From assembly GCF_015672735.1 (NCBI RefSeq), contig NZ_JADABY010000018.1, forward strand, positions 59,146 to 123,145: a DNA stretch of 64,000 nucleotides. Reading direction: 5' to 3'. The number at the start of each line of letters is the position of its first letter. Position 1 is the stretch's first letter. A program made the translations under genes and the position numbers. The DNA is from Citrobacter sp. Res13-Sevr-PEB04-36. GTDB lineage: Bacteria > Pseudomonadota > Gammaproteobacteria > Enterobacterales > Enterobacteriaceae. The notes under the pieces are model-generated. The model searched no databases and was not told the DNA's origin. It saw only the letters and a program-made list of their open reading frames with translations. Positions 20,332 to 32,402 of the stretch are shown piece after piece.

Positions 20332-22776
20332 ATGAAAACTAAGATCCCCGATGCCGTGCTGGCCGCTGAGGTGAGTCGTCGCGGTTTGGTTAAAACGACG
20401 GCGATAGGCGGGCTGGCGATGGCCAGTAGCGCGTTTACCCTGCCATTTACCCGTATTGCCAATGCTGCAGAAGCCATTAATTCGGCGCAGATCAATGAGA
20501 AAGTGATCTGGAGCGCCTGTACGGTTAACTGTGGTAGCCGCTGCCCGCTGCGTATGCACGTGGTGGACGGTGAAATCAAATATGTTGAAACTGATAATAC
20601 CGGCGATGACAATTATGAAGGGCTGCACCAGGTTCGTGCCTGTCTGCGTGGTCGCTCCATGCGCCGCCGTGTCTATAATCCCGATCGTCTGAAGTACCCG
20701 ATGAAACGCGTCGGCAAGCGTGGCGAAGGCAAGTTCGAGCGTATCAGCTGGGATGAGGCGTATGACATCATCGCCAGCAACATGCAGCGGCTGATCAAAG
20801 ACTACGGCAACGAGTCTATCTACCTGAACTACGGCACCGGTACGCTGGGCGGAACCATGACACGCTCATGGCCACCGGGTAAAACGCTGGTCGCTCGTCT
20901 GATGAACTGCTGTGGTGGTTATCTGAACCACTACGGGGATTACTCTTCTGCACAAATTGCTGCAGGGTTGAACTATACCTACGGCGGCTGGGCGGACGGC
21001 AACAGCCCGTCTGATATCGAAAACAGTAAACTGGTTGTTCTGTTTGGTAATAATCCGGGTGAAACCCGCATGAGCGGTGGCGGGGTAACGTATTACCTCG
21101 AACAGGCGCGGCAGAAATCCAATGCGCGAATGATCATCATCGATCCGCGCTACACGGACACCGGTGCGGGTCGTGAAGATGAATGGATCCCGATTCGTCC
21201 GGGCACCGATGCGGCATTGGTCAATGGCCTGGCCTACGTGTTGATTACCGAAAATATGGTTGATCAACCGTTCCTCGATAAATACTGCGTGGGGTATGAC
21301 GAGAAAACCCTCCCGGCGAGCGCACCAAAGAATGGCCACTACAAGGCTTACATTTTAGGTCAGGGCAAAGACGGTATCGCGAAGACCCCGGAATGGGCCG
21401 CGCAGATAACCGGTATTCCTGCGGAACGCATCGTTAAGCTGGCACGTGAAATTGGCAGCGCCAAACCTGCCTACATCAGTCAGGGTTGGGGACCACAGCG
21501 TCACGCCAACGGTGAAATTGCCACCCGTGCTATTTCTATGCTGGCTATTCTGACCGGCAACGTCGGTATTAATGGGGGTAACAGCGGTGCGCGTGAAGGC
21601 TCTTACGATCTGCCGTTTGAACGTATGCCGACGCTGGAAAACCCGGTTGAAACCAGTATCTCGATGTTTATGTGGACGGACGCCATTGAGCGAGGCCCAG
21701 AAATGACGGCGCTGCGCGACGGTGTTCGCGGTAAAGATAAGCTTGATGTACCCATCAAGATGATCTGGAACTATGCCGGTAACTGTCTGATTAACCAGCA
21801 TTCTGATATCAACCGCACGCATGAAATCCTACAAGATGACAAGAAGTGCGAGATGATTGTCGTCATTGATTGCCATATGACATCCTCGGCGAAATACGCG
21901 GATATTTTGCTGCCGGACTGCACCGCGTCTGAACAAATGGACTTCGCGTTGGATGCCTCCTGCGGGAATATGTCGTATGTGATTTTCACCGATCAGGCGA
22001 TCAAACCGCGCTTTGAATGCAAGACTATCTATCAAATGACCAGCGAACTGGCGAAGCGCCTTGGCGTTGAGCAGCAGTTTACGGAAGGCCGAACTCAGGA
22101 AGAGTGGATGCGTCATTTGTATGAACAGTCGCGCAAAGCGATACCTGAACTGCCTACGTTTGAAGAGTTCCGCAAGCAGGGGATCTTTAAACAGCGCGAT
22201 CCAGAAGGGCATCATGTGGCGTACAAAGCGTTCCGTGAGGATCCTCAAGCCAACCCGCTCACTACACCATCGGGCAAAATTGAAATTTATTCTCAGGCGC
22301 TGGCGGACATTGCGGCTACCTGGGAACTCCCTGAAGACGATGTGATCGATCCCTTGCCAGTCTACGCCCCGGGCTTTGAAAGTTTAAGCGATCCGCTGGC
22401 GGATAAATTCCCACTGCAGCTGACGGGCTTCCACTACAAATCTCGCGTTCACTCGACCTATGGCAACGTGGATGTGCTGAAAGCGTCCTGCCGCCAGGAA
22501 ATGTGGATCAACCCGCTGGACGCGCAACGACGTGGTATTAGCAACGGCGATAAGGTACGTATCTTTAACGATCGTGGCGAAGTGCGTATCGAGGCGAAAG
22601 TCACGCCGCGTATGATGCCGGGCGTGGTGGCGCTAGGTGAGGGAGCCTGGTATGACCCGGATATGAAACGTGTGGATCAGGGCGGCTGCATCAACGTGCT
22701 GACGACCCAGCGTCCTTCTCCGCTCGCGAAGGGGAACCCGTCACATACGAACCTTGTTCAGGTTGAAAAGGTGTAA
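20332..22776 (+). CDS. dmsA: Anaerobic DMSO reductase catalytic subunit DmsA
   Basis: The Mo-bis-MGD catalytic subunit reducing DMSO and N-oxides, using electrons from menaquinol through DmsC and DmsB. It has 814 aa as in E. coli. The Tat signal contains SRRGLVKTTAIGG, with likely cleavage after RIANA (residue 45). A cysteine-rich cluster follows (CTVNCGSRCPLRMHV) for the FS0 iron-sulfur centre. Molybdopterin-dinucleotide binding segments (LVVLFGNNPGETR; MIIIDPRYTDTG) are present. It is the first gene of dmsABC. Confidence 0.97.
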   Translation: MKTKIPDAVLAAEVSRRGLVKTTAIGGLAMASSAFTLPFTRIANAAEAINSAQINEKVIWSACTVNCGSRCPLRMHVVDGEIKYVETDNTGDDNYEGLHQVRACLRGRSMRRRVYNPDRLKYPMKRVGKRGEGKFERISWDEAYDIIASNMQRLIKDYGNESIYLNYGTGTLGGTMTRSWPPGKTLVARLMNCCGGYLNHYGDYSSAQIAAGLNYTYGGWADGNSPSDIENSKLVVLFGNNPGETRMSGGGVTYYLEQARQKSNARMIIIDPRYTDTGAGREDEWIPIRPGTDAALVNGLAYVLITENMVDQPFLDKYCVGYDEKTLPASAPKNGHYKAYILGQGKDGIAKTPEWAAQITGIPAERIVKLAREIGSAKPAYISQGWGPQRHANGEIATRAISMLAILTGNVGINGGNSGAREGSYDLPFERMPTLENPVETSISMFMWTDAIERGPEMTALRDGVRGKDKLDVPIKMIWNYAGNCLINQHSDINRTHEILQDDKKCEMIVVIDCHMTSSAKYADILLPDCTASEQMDFALDASCGNMSYVIFTDQAIKPRFECKTIYQMTSELAKRLGVEQQFTEGRTQEEWMRHLYEQSRKAIPELPTFEEFRKQGIFKQRDPEGHHVAYKAFREDPQANPLTTPSGKIEIYSQALADIAATWELPEDDVIDPLPVYAPGFESLSDPLADKFPLQLTGFHYKSRVHSTYGNVDVLKASCRQEMWINPLDAQRRGISNGDKVRIFNDRGEVRIEAKVTPRMMPGVVALGEGAWYDPDMKRVDQGGCINVLTTQRPSPLAKGNPSHTNLVQVEKV

Positions 22777-22786
22777 GGAGTAACCG

Positions 22787-23404
22787 ATGACAACCCAGTA
22801 TGGATTTTTTATTGATTCCAGCCGTTGCACCGGTTGCAAAACCTGCGAACTGGCCTGCAAAGACTATAAAGATTTAACCCCGGATGTCAGTTTCCGTCGT
22901 ATTTACGAATACGCCGGTGGCGACTGGCAAGAAGACAACGGCGTTTGGCACCAGAACGTCTTTGCCTATTACCTGTCCATTGCGTGTAACCATTGTGAAG
23001 ACCCGGCGTGTACCAAGGTGTGTCCGAGTGGCGCGATGCACAAGCGTGAAGACGGTTTTGTGGTCGTCGATGAAGATGTGTGCATTGGCTGTCGTTATTG
23101 CCATATGGCCTGTCCTTACGGCGCGCCACAGTACAATGCGGCCAAAGGGCATATGACCAAGTGTGATGGCTGCCACGACCGCGTGGCCGAGGGCAAAAAG
23201 CCGATCTGCGTCGAATCTTGTCCATTGCGCGCGCTGGATTTTGGTCCGATTGATGAACTGCGCAAAAAACACGGTGAGCTGGCGGCGGTTGCGCCACTAC
23301 CGGGTGCACATTTCACCAAACCCAGCATTGTAATCAAACCTAATGCCAATAGCCGCCCGACCGGGGATACCACGGGTTATCTGGCTAATCCGAAGGAGGT
23401 GTAA
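22787..23404 (+). CDS. dmsB: DMSO reductase iron-sulfur subunit DmsB
   Basis: An electron-transfer subunit with four 4Fe-4S clusters, 205 aa. Four cysteine groups are visible: CTGCKTCELAC, CNHCEDPACTKVCP, CIGCRYCHMACP and CDGCHDRVAEGKKPICVESCP. It starts 10 bp after the dmsA stop, with AAGGAG upstream. Confidence 0.97.
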   Translation: MTTQYGFFIDSSRCTGCKTCELACKDYKDLTPDVSFRRIYEYAGGDWQEDNGVWHQNVFAYYLSIACNHCEDPACTKVCPSGAMHKREDGFVVVDEDVCIGCRYCHMACPYGAPQYNAAKGHMTKCDGCHDRVAEGKKPICVESCPLRALDFGPIDELRKKHGELAAVAPLPGAHFTKPSIVIKPNANSRPTGDTTGYLANPKEV

Positions 23405-23405
23405 G

Positions 23406-24269
23406 ATGGGAAGTGGATGGCATGAGTGGCCGCTGATGATCTTCACGGTCTTCGGACAGTGTGTGGTTGGCGGCTTTATTGTTCTGGCGCTGGCATTGAT
23501 GAAAGGGGGCTTACGTCCCGATGCACAGCAGCGTGTCGTTGCCTGTATGTTGGGCCTGTGGGTGTTAATGGGCATTGGCTTTATTGCCTCTATGCTGCAC
23601 CTGGGATCGCCGATGCGTGCTTTTAACTCCCTTAACCGCATTGGTGCTTCTGCACTGAGTAACGAAATTGCCAGCGGTTCGCTGTTCTTTGCCGTCGGCG
23701 GTATCGGCTGGCTGATGGCGACGTTGAAAAAAATGCCGCCTGCGTTACGTACTTTGTGGCTAATCGTCACTATGGTACTGGGCGTGGTTTTCGTCTGGAT
23801 GATGGTGCGCGTGTATAACACCATTGATACGATCCCAACCTGGTACAGCCTCTGGACGCCGCTGGGCTTCTTCCTGACGCTGTTTTTGGGGGGGCCGCTG
23901 TTAGGTTATCTGCTGCTGCGCGTGGCTGGAGTAGACGGCTGGGCAATGCGCCTGCTGCCGGCGATTTCGGTATTTGCGCTGGTGGTGAGTGCTATCATGG
24001 CGGTGATGCAGGGGGCTGAACTAGCGACAATTCACAGTTCCATTCAGCAGGCATCTGCATTGGTACCGGACTACGGCTCGCTCATGGCGTGGCGCATTGC
24101 GGCACTGGCTTTGGCTCTGTGCTGCTGGATTGTGCCGCAGGTAAAAGGCTACCAACCGGCAGTACCGTTGCTGTCAGTGGCATTTATTCTGCTGCTGGTT
24201 GGCGAATTGATCGGTCGCGGTGTGTTCTACGGTCTGCATATGACAGTGGGCATGGCAGTTGCCAGCTGA
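23406..24269 (+). CDS. dmsC: DMSO reductase membrane anchor DmsC
   Basis: An eight-helix membrane anchor that oxidises menaquinol, 287 aa as in E. coli. The start MGSGWHEWPLMIFTVFGQC is set by the AAGGAGGTG sequence overlapping the end of dmsB; the in-frame extension upstream lies inside dmsB. The conserved HLGSPMRAFNSLNR loop, with a histidine implicated in quinol binding in the family, is present. In E. coli K-12 ycaC follows; here ycaD follows directly. Confidence 0.96.
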   Translation: MGSGWHEWPLMIFTVFGQCVVGGFIVLALALMKGGLRPDAQQRVVACMLGLWVLMGIGFIASMLHLGSPMRAFNSLNRIGASALSNEIASGSLFFAVGGIGWLMATLKKMPPALRTLWLIVTMVLGVVFVWMMVRVYNTIDTIPTWYSLWTPLGFFLTLFLGGPLLGYLLLRVAGVDGWAMRLLPAISVFALVVSAIMAVMQGAELATIHSSIQQASALVPDYGSLMAWRIAALALALCCWIVPQVKGYQPAVPLLSVAFILLLVGELIGRGVFYGLHMTVGMAVAS

Positions 24270-24279
24270 TCTGAAGAAT

Positions 24280-24311
24280 GCCGAATGGCGCAGCTAACGG
24301 CGCCATTCGGC
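24280..24311. terminator. 12-bp palindrome after dmsC
   Basis: A perfect inverted repeat GCCGAATGGCGC / GCGCCATTCGGC with an 8-nt loop, 11 bp after the dmsC stop. It is followed on the plus strand by an A-rich stretch, not a T-run. It may stabilise the dmsABC mRNA end, or be a REP-like element. Confidence 0.6.
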
Positions 24312-24550
24312 AAATAAAAAATGCGATTCATCCATGAAATATTTCGACTGAACGAAACGCGATAATTTTGTTTTAGATCAATTAAAACAAACAGATGTAT
24401 TTTCCTCTTTTTCATCCATTCATATTAAGAATCAGTAATACGAATCGATCGTCATGAAAGCGCCTCAGGCCCCTGATTGCGCCGATTGACAATGTTTTTG
24501 GCAGTGGCATGATGCGCATGAAATTTGAACTTCCTCACGGTTTTTTATTC

Positions 24551-25699
24551 ATGTCTACCTATACCCGACCCGTTATGCTGCTGCTGTGCGGGCTGCTTTT
24601 GCTGACTCTGGCGATTGCCGTGTTAAACACGCTCGTCCCGCTTTGGCTCGCCCATGAAAATCTGCCGACCTGGCAGGTTGGCGTGGTTAGTTCGTCCTAT
24701 TTCACCGGGAATCTGGTCGGGACGTTATTGACCGGGTATTTAATCAGACACCTTGGCTTTAACCGCAGCTATTACATTGCCTCGTTTATCTTCGCCGTGG
24801 GCTGTATCGGGCTGGGCGTGATGGTGGGATTCTGGAGCTGGATGACCTGGCGTTTTATCGCCGGTGTCGGCTGCGCCATGATTTGGGTGGTGGTAGAAAG
24901 CGCGCTGATGTGCAGTGGGACGTCCCGCAACCGCGGACGCTTACTGGCTGCCTATATGATGGTCTATTATGTGGGGACGTTTTTAGGGCAGCTGTTAGTC
25001 AGTAAAGTCTCGACAGAGCTAATGAGCGTTCTGCCGTGGGTCACTGGCACGATTCTGGCAGGCGTATTACCACTGCTCTTTACCCGCATTGTGAATCAGC
25101 AAAGCGAAGAACAGCATTCGACGCCGATAGCATCGATGTTGAGACTTCGTCAGGCGCGACTGGGCGTGAATGGCTGCATTATCTCCGGTATTGTGCTGGG
25201 CTCGTTGTATGGCTTGATGCCGCTGTACCTTAATCATCAGGGGGCCAGTAACGCCAGCATTGGTTTCTGGATGGCGGTGATGGTCAGCGCCGGTATTCTG
25301 GGCCAATGGCCGATTGGCCGTCTGGCGGATAAATTAGGTCGCCTGCTGGTTTTACGCGTTCAGGTTTTTGTGGTGATCATCGGCAGCATTGCGATGCTGA
25401 ACCAGGCTGCAATGGCCCCGGCGTTGTTCATGTTAGGTGCGGCCGGTTTTACGCTCTATCCGGTGGCGATGGCCTGGGCCTGTGAAAAAGTGGAACACCA
25501 CCAGCTGGTTGCCATGAACCAGGCACTGTTATTAAGCTATACCGTGGGGAGCCTGCTTGGGCCGTCATTTACCGCAATGTTGATGCAGAACTTCTCAGAT
25601 AGCCTGTTGTTCATCATGATCGCCAGCGTGTCGTTTATTTATTTACTGATGCTGTTGCGTAAAACAGGACACAAGCCCAATTCTGTGGCACATATCTGA
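24551..25699 (+). CDS. ycaD: MFS-type transporter YcaD
   Basis: A major facilitator superfamily membrane protein of unknown substrate, 382 aa from [14 protein letters not shown], the start used for E. coli. Twelve hydrophobic segments are apparent. The loop between helices 2 and 3 is [17 protein letters not shown] and the second half has GRLADKLGR. The frame continues 14 codons upstream to ATG 24509. Neither start has a strong ribosome binding site, so the N-terminus is uncertain. It is preceded by a 281-bp gap after dmsC. Confidence 0.9.
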   Translation: MSTYTRPVMLLLCGLLLLTLAIAVLNTLVPLWLAHENLPTWQVGVVSSSYFTGNLVGTLLTGYLIRHLGFNRSYYIASFIFAVGCIGLGVMVGFWSWMTWRFIAGVGCAMIWVVVESALMCSGTSRNRGRLLAAYMMVYYVGTFLGQLLVSKVSTELMSVLPWVTGTILAGVLPLLFTRIVNQQSEEQHSTPIASMLRLRQARLGVNGCIISGIVLGSLYGLMPLYLNHQGASNASIGFWMAVMVSAGILGQWPIGRLADKLGRLLVLRVQVFVVIIGSIAMLNQAAMAPALFMLGAAGFTLYPVAMAWACEKVEHHQLVAMNQALLLSYTVGSLLGPSFTAMLMQNFSDSLLFIMIASVSFIYLLMLLRKTGHKPNSVAHI

Positions 25700-25713
25700 G
25701 GCTATTTAACGAT

Positions 25714-25767
25714 TACGGTGGGTTTCTATTCATACAAATTATGTATGTTTGGTGAGAATCCACCGTA
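25714..25767. repeat. Nested palindrome between ycaD and ycaM
   Basis: The outer arms TACGGTGGGTTTCT (25714-25727) and AGAATCCACCGTA (25755-25767) pair with one bulge or mismatch. Inside lies a second inverted repeat CATACA-AATTA-TGTATG (25731-25747). It may be a regulatory site or an RNA structure. No T-run follows. Confidence 0.6.
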
Positions 25768-25912
25768 TTCAATTCCCCCTCATCTTTGCTGAAAAATAAA
25801 CTGTGCAGAAGGTTATAGTTTTACATTCTGCCATTTCCGCCCGTTCATTTTACCGCGCATAATCCCTCGCCTCATTTATTGATATTTAAAATAACCCCAC
25901 GAAGGATCGCGT

Positions 25913-27333
25913 ATGGCCGGTGCACAGGAAAAACAGTTGCGATGGTACAACATCGCCTTGATGTCGTTTATTACCGTTTGGGGGTTTGGCAACGTTGTTA
26001 ACAACTATGCTAATCAGGGATTAGTAGTTGTCTCCTCCTGGATCTTTATTTTTGCGCTCTATTTTATTCCTTATGCACTGATCGTCGGACAGCTTGGCTC
26101 TACGTTTAAAGAAGGTAAAGGTGGCGTCAGTACCTGGATTAAGCACACCATGGGGCCAGGGCTGGCTTACCTTGCCGCATGGACTTACTGGGTGGTGCAT
26201 ATCCTTACCTGGCACAGAAACCGCAGGCAATCCTGATTGCCCTGGGTTGGGCGCTGAAGGGTGATGGGTCACTTATTAAAGAATACAGCGTTGTTGCGCT
26301 ACAAGGGCTGACGCTGGCGCTGTTTGTCTTCTTCATGTGGGTTGCATCCCGTGGGATGAAGTCACTGAAAATTGTGGGTTCCGTGGCGGGAATTGCGATG
26401 TTCGTGATGTCGATTCTGTATGTCGTAATGGCGGTAACCGCACCGGCAATCACGAATGTTGAGATCGCCACGACTAACATCACTTGGGAATCGTTCATTC
26501 CGCATATCGATTTTACCTATATCACGACGATTTCGATGCTGGTCTTCGCGGTGGGTGGCGCGGAGAAAATCTCACCTTATGTTAACCAGACCCGCAATCC
26601 AGGCAAAGAATTCCCGAAAGGGATGTTGATTCTGGCCATTATGGTGGCGGTGTGCGCGATCCTCGGATCGCTGGCAATGGGGATGATGTTTGACTCCCGG
26701 CATATTCCCGATGATTTAATGACCAACGGTCAATATTATGCTTTCCAGAAACTGGGCGAGTATTACGGGATGGGTAACACGCTGATGGTTATTTATGCGG
26801 TTGCCAATACGCTGGGGCAGATTGCGGCACTCGTATTTTCTATTGATGCGCCGCTTAAAGTCTTGCTGGGCGATGCAGACAGTCGGTATATTCCTGCACG
26901 TTTGTGCCGCACAAATGCCTCCGGTACGCCGGTGAACGGTTATATACTCACGTTAGTGCTAGTTGCCATTTTGATTATGTTGCCGACGTTGGGTATTGGC
27001 GACATGAACAATTTGTATAAATGGTTACTGAATCTCAACTCCGTTGTTATGCCATTGCGTTATTTATGGGTGTTCGTAGCATTTATTGCCGTTATTCGGC
27101 TGGCGCAGAAATATAAGTCAGAATATGTTTTTATTCGCAATAAAACGCTGGCGTTAACCGTCGGGGGATGGTGTTTTGCCTTCACCGCGTTTGCCTGCCT
27201 CACTGGGATATTTCCAAAAATGGAAGCCTTTACCCCAGAGTGGACGTTCCAGCTGACGCTTAACATTGCGACGCCGTTTGTGCTGGTCGGGCTGGGCTTA
27301 ATTTTCCCGCTGCTGGCGAGAAGAAAGGGCTAA
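25913..27333 (+). pseudogene. ycaM: APC-family amino-acid permease YcaM, frameshifted
   Basis: The coding sequence for an amino-acid/polyamine permease (E. coli YcaM, about 476 aa) is split by one frameshift. The first frame (25913-26236) reads MAGAQEKQLRWYNIALMSF... to WVVHI and then diverges to LTWHRNRRQS and a stop. The second frame carries PYLAQKPQAILIALGWALKGD... to the end at 27333. Restoring one C in the run at 26203-26204 (ATCC to ATCCC) would give continuous WVVHIPYLAQK. The break falls after about 97 codons and would remove most membrane helices. It is either a recent pseudogene or a single-base sequence error. Confidence 0.9.
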
Positions 27334-27349
27334 ACGAGCGATAACCAAA

Positions 27350-27372
27350 AGGAGATAGCGGGACTATCTCCT
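27350..27372. terminator. Hairpin between ycaM and the convergent exported-protein gene
   Basis: A perfect 9-bp stem AGGAGATAG / CTATCTCCT with loop CGGGA, between two convergent genes. The flanking T-runs are weak (TTTTGG on the minus side). Confidence 0.6.
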
Positions 27373-27382
27373 GCCTGGCTGC

Positions 27383-28174
27383 TCAGGACAGCGGGGTAAG
27401 TTCGCCGGGAATGGCATAGTGGTTACCGTCATAATGCAGTAGCCAGCTGGCTTTACCCGGTCTATCTTTCGATACGCACTGCTCGTTGGCATCAACATAG
27501 CTTGTTGATGCCACGTTTTTCTCGGTCACCCGAATATCTGCATACCCATTTTGTGAACCGGAATCCAGCGCCAGGGTGCGTTTACTGTCGCTGAAGGTTC
27601 CCTCGCAGTTGCCGTCCCATTCTCCGCTGCTATTCTCAAGCACAATACCGTTCAGTATTGGCCGGACCTGGTTATTGTCTATGACAAACAGCGAGAGCGC
27701 CGTTTCACTAAATGGATTTACCCGGGAACTGCCGGTACGGGAGATACGCAAACCGAATGCGGTCTGTTCAGGCGCAATTTTCCAGCGCGCGGTATCCAGT
27801 GTCAGGCCGGTAATGCGAATGGCGTCGTCGCTCATACTCTCTGGCAGGCGTAATCGTTGTTTTACGTCGAGAGTGGCGGAATCGAGCACCAGAAGCTCCA
27901 GATCGCCGACGTTATCGTAATCGCTATACTGCTGAGCCATTAATGGTACAGCGGCCAGCGTCAGCTCAGGGTGAGCCGGCCAGACACGGCAAATCGCGCT
28001 TTTGGGTGAATCACCGTGGATGGTAATCACCCGGTTATCTTTAGTGATAGTACCTTGCGACGTTGTCCTGGCATCCGGCCAGGCGTGCTGGATGATGGCA
28101 TTAATATCGCAGTTGCTGGCGGCATTCGCGGCCTGGGCAGACAACAGTAACACTCCTGAGATGAATAACCGCAT
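27383..28174 (-). CDS. Unrecognised exported protein
   Basis: A 263-aa protein that I do not recognise. It has a clear Sec signal peptide (MRLFISGVLLLSAQAANA, cleavage near residue 18) and is predicted periplasmic. The mature part has four cysteines (C22, C62, and one each in WDGNCEGTF and ANEQCVSK), allowing two disulfides. It is rich in short beta-like segments and includes YDNVGDLELLVLDSATLD. There are no membrane helices after the signal and no lipobox. GGAAAGGA lies 4 nt before the ATG. It occupies the place of ycaN-ycaK in E. coli K-12, between ycaM and pflA. Confidence 0.8.
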   Translation of the reverse strand: MRLFISGVLLLSAQAANAASNCDINAIIQHAWPDARTTSQGTITKDNRVITIHGDSPKSAICRVWPAHPELTLAAVPLMAQQYSDYDNVGDLELLVLDSATLDVKQRLRLPESMSDDAIRITGLTLDTARWKIAPEQTAFGLRISRTGSSRVNPFSETALSLFVIDNNQVRPILNGIVLENSSGEWDGNCEGTFSDSKRTLALDSGSQNGYADIRVTEKNVASTSYVDANEQCVSKDRPGKASWLLHYDGNHYAIPGELTPLS

Positions 28175-28223
28175 GACGTCCTTTCCTGTGTTGTGGCCCG
28201 TTTGCCGGAGAGGTGAGTGTAGA

Positions 28224-28257
28224 TAACAAAACGGCCGCCATGTTGGGCAGCCGTTTT
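28224..28257 (-). terminator. Terminator of pflA
   Basis: A 12-bp stem AAAACGGCTGCC / GGCGGCCGTTTT (one U-G wobble, 6-nt loop), 15 bp after the pflA stop on the minus strand. Confidence 0.8.
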
Positions 28258-28271
28258 GCAGGGATGTAAAC

Positions 28272-29012
28272 TTAATACATCACTTTGTGACCATATTGCT
28301 CAAGAATGCCTTTCACGCGATCCATAGTCTCTTTCTTCGGTGGTTTCACGCCATCCAGCTTGTATTCTTCGCCCATCGCCACCCATTTGTGTTTACCCAG
28401 CTCATGGTAAGGCAGCAGTTCGATTTTTTCGACGTTGCCCATATCGCGGGTAAATTCACCCAGACGATGCGCAGAGTCGTCATCGTCAGACCAGCCCGGT
28501 ACCACAACGTAGCGGATCCATACTTTGATGTCTTTGTTAGACAGGTAGCGTGCGAACTCCAGCGTACGATGGTTAGAGACGCCCACCAGGTTCTGGTGAA
28601 TTTCGTCGTTCATCTGTTTGAGGTCGAGCATTACCAGATCGGTCACTTCCAGCAGTTCATCAATTACCGGATCGTAACGGCGAACAAATCCGTTGGTATC
28701 GAGACAGGTATGAATGCCTTCTTTTCTACAGGCGCGGAACCAGTCACGAACGAATTCGGCCTGTAGGATAGCCTCTCCGCCAGATGCCGTCACGCCGCCA
28801 CCGGAGGCGTTCATAAAGTGACGATAGGTCACCACTTCTTTCATCAATTCTTCAACGGTGACTTCTTTACCGCCGTGCGTGTCCCACGTATCACGGTTAT
28901 GGCAATACAGGCAGCGCATCAGGCAGCCCTGGAAGAAGGTAATAAAGCGGATGCCCGGGCCGTCTACGGTGCCACAGGATTCAAAGGAGTGAATGCGACC
29001 AATAACTGACAT
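28272..29012 (-). CDS. pflA: Pyruvate formate-lyase activating enzyme
   Basis: A radical SAM enzyme that installs the glycyl radical on PflB under anaerobiosis, 246 aa as in E. coli. The 4Fe-4S cluster motif is [15 protein letters not shown]. The start [12 protein letters not shown] is chosen by homology; a 16-codon extension upstream is unsupported. It lies downstream of focA-pflB in the same direction but is separated by a terminator, so it is likely expressed separately. Confidence 0.97.
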   Translation of the reverse strand: MSVIGRIHSFESCGTVDGPGIRFITFFQGCLMRCLYCHNRDTWDTHGGKEVTVEELMKEVVTYRHFMNASGGGVTASGGEAILQAEFVRDWFRACRKEGIHTCLDTNGFVRRYDPVIDELLEVTDLVMLDLKQMNDEIHQNLVGVSNHRTLEFARYLSNKDIKVWIRYVVVPGWSDDDDSAHRLGEFTRDMGNVEKIELLPYHELGKHKWVAMGEEYKLDGVKPPKKETMDRVKGILEQYGHKVMY

Positions 29013-29134
29013 TGCGGTGTATCTCCAGATGTGGCCCATCCGGGGCCAGAGTGAGTGCACAGTTATTAACTGTGTCGAGTCTGTTTTGGCGGTTATCCAT
29101 AAGTATAGATAGCTGACGAAAGAGACTTAGTTGC

Positions 29135-29164
29135 TAAAAAGGCCCCACTTACGTGGAGCCTTTA
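29135..29164 (-). terminator. Terminator of pflB
   Basis: On the minus strand, AAGGCTCCAC / GTGGGGCCTT (10 bp, one wobble, loop GTAA) is followed by a T-run, about 40 bp after the pflB stop. Confidence 0.9.
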
Positions 29165-29202
29165 TTGTACGACATTTAACGCGTGATTTCAGTCAAAACC
29201 AA

Positions 29203-31485
<2,283 letters not shown>

Positions 31486-31544
31486 GTAACACCTACCTTC
31501 TTAAGTGGATTTTTTATTTACTACGTGCAATGAGCATCAACAGA

Positions 31545-32402
31545 TTAGTGATGATCGTTACCACGCAGGTAAATGACCCAGTATGTCAACCCGACTAACA
31601 AACCGCCGCCGATAATGTTACCGATCGTAACCGGAATCAGGTTATCGGTGATGAAATTCATCACGGTCAGGTGAGAAAAATTCTCCGGAGAAGAACCGAC
31701 AGCGGTCCAAAATTCCGGTGTAGCGAAATCGCGTATTACGATACCCATAGGGATCATAAACATGTTTGCGATACTGTGCTCAAAACCGCTGGCAACAAAC
31801 ATTGCGACCGGTAATACCATGATAAACGCTTTGTCCATCAGGCTGCGGCCTGAATAGCTCATCCATACGGCCAGACACACCATCAGGTTAGCCAGAATGC
31901 CAAGGCTGACGGCTTCAACAAAGGTGTGATGCACTTTGTGATCGGCGGTTTGCAGGACGTTAAGCCCCCATGCGCCGTTAGCGGTCATATATTCGCCGGA
32001 AAGCCACATCAGTAGCACAAAGAGCAAGCAACCCACCAGGTTGCCAACATAAACGTTGAGCCAGTTTTTTGCCAGTTGGCCCCAGGTAATACGCCCACTG
32101 GCCTTAGCGACGACAATCAGTACGGTTGAAGTAAAGAGGTCGGCGCCGCAGACAACACAAAGAATCAGTCCCAGGGAAAAGCAGATACCACCGATCAACT
32201 TGGCCATGCCGAAAGGCATCGTTCCAGTACCGGTCGTGGCGGTGATATAGAAAACAAAGGCAATTGAAATGAACACACCGGCAGTAATTGCCAGATAGAA
32301 CGTCTTAAGCGGATGTTTCGTTGCTTTATAGACGCCTGCTTCTTCGGCAACTTTGGCCATAGCAGCAGGAAGTATAAGATCAAAAGGGTTGTCAGCTTTC
32401 AC
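31545..32402 (-). CDS. focA: Formate channel FocA
   Basis: A pentameric FNT-family channel that exports and imports formate at the inner membrane. It has 285 aa with six membrane helices. The start is GTG at 32402 (protein KADNPFDLILPAAMAKVAEEAG), preceded by AGAGAG; the 14-codon extension has no support. The FNT signatures KNWLNVYVGNLVG and the histidine-bearing region around helix 5 (ASGFEHSIANMFMIPMG) are present. It is the first gene of focA-pflB. Confidence 0.97.
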   Translation of the reverse strand: MKADNPFDLILPAAMAKVAEEAGVYKATKHPLKTFYLAITAGVFISIAFVFYITATTGTGTMPFGMAKLIGGICFSLGLILCVVCGADLFTSTVLIVVAKASGRITWGQLAKNWLNVYVGNLVGCLLFVLLMWLSGEYMTANGAWGLNVLQTADHKVHHTFVEAVSLGILANLMVCLAVWMSYSGRSLMDKAFIMVLPVAMFVASGFEHSIANMFMIPMGIVIRDFATPEFWTAVGSSPENFSHLTVMNFITDNLIPVTIGNIIGGGLLVGLTYWVIYLRGNDHH

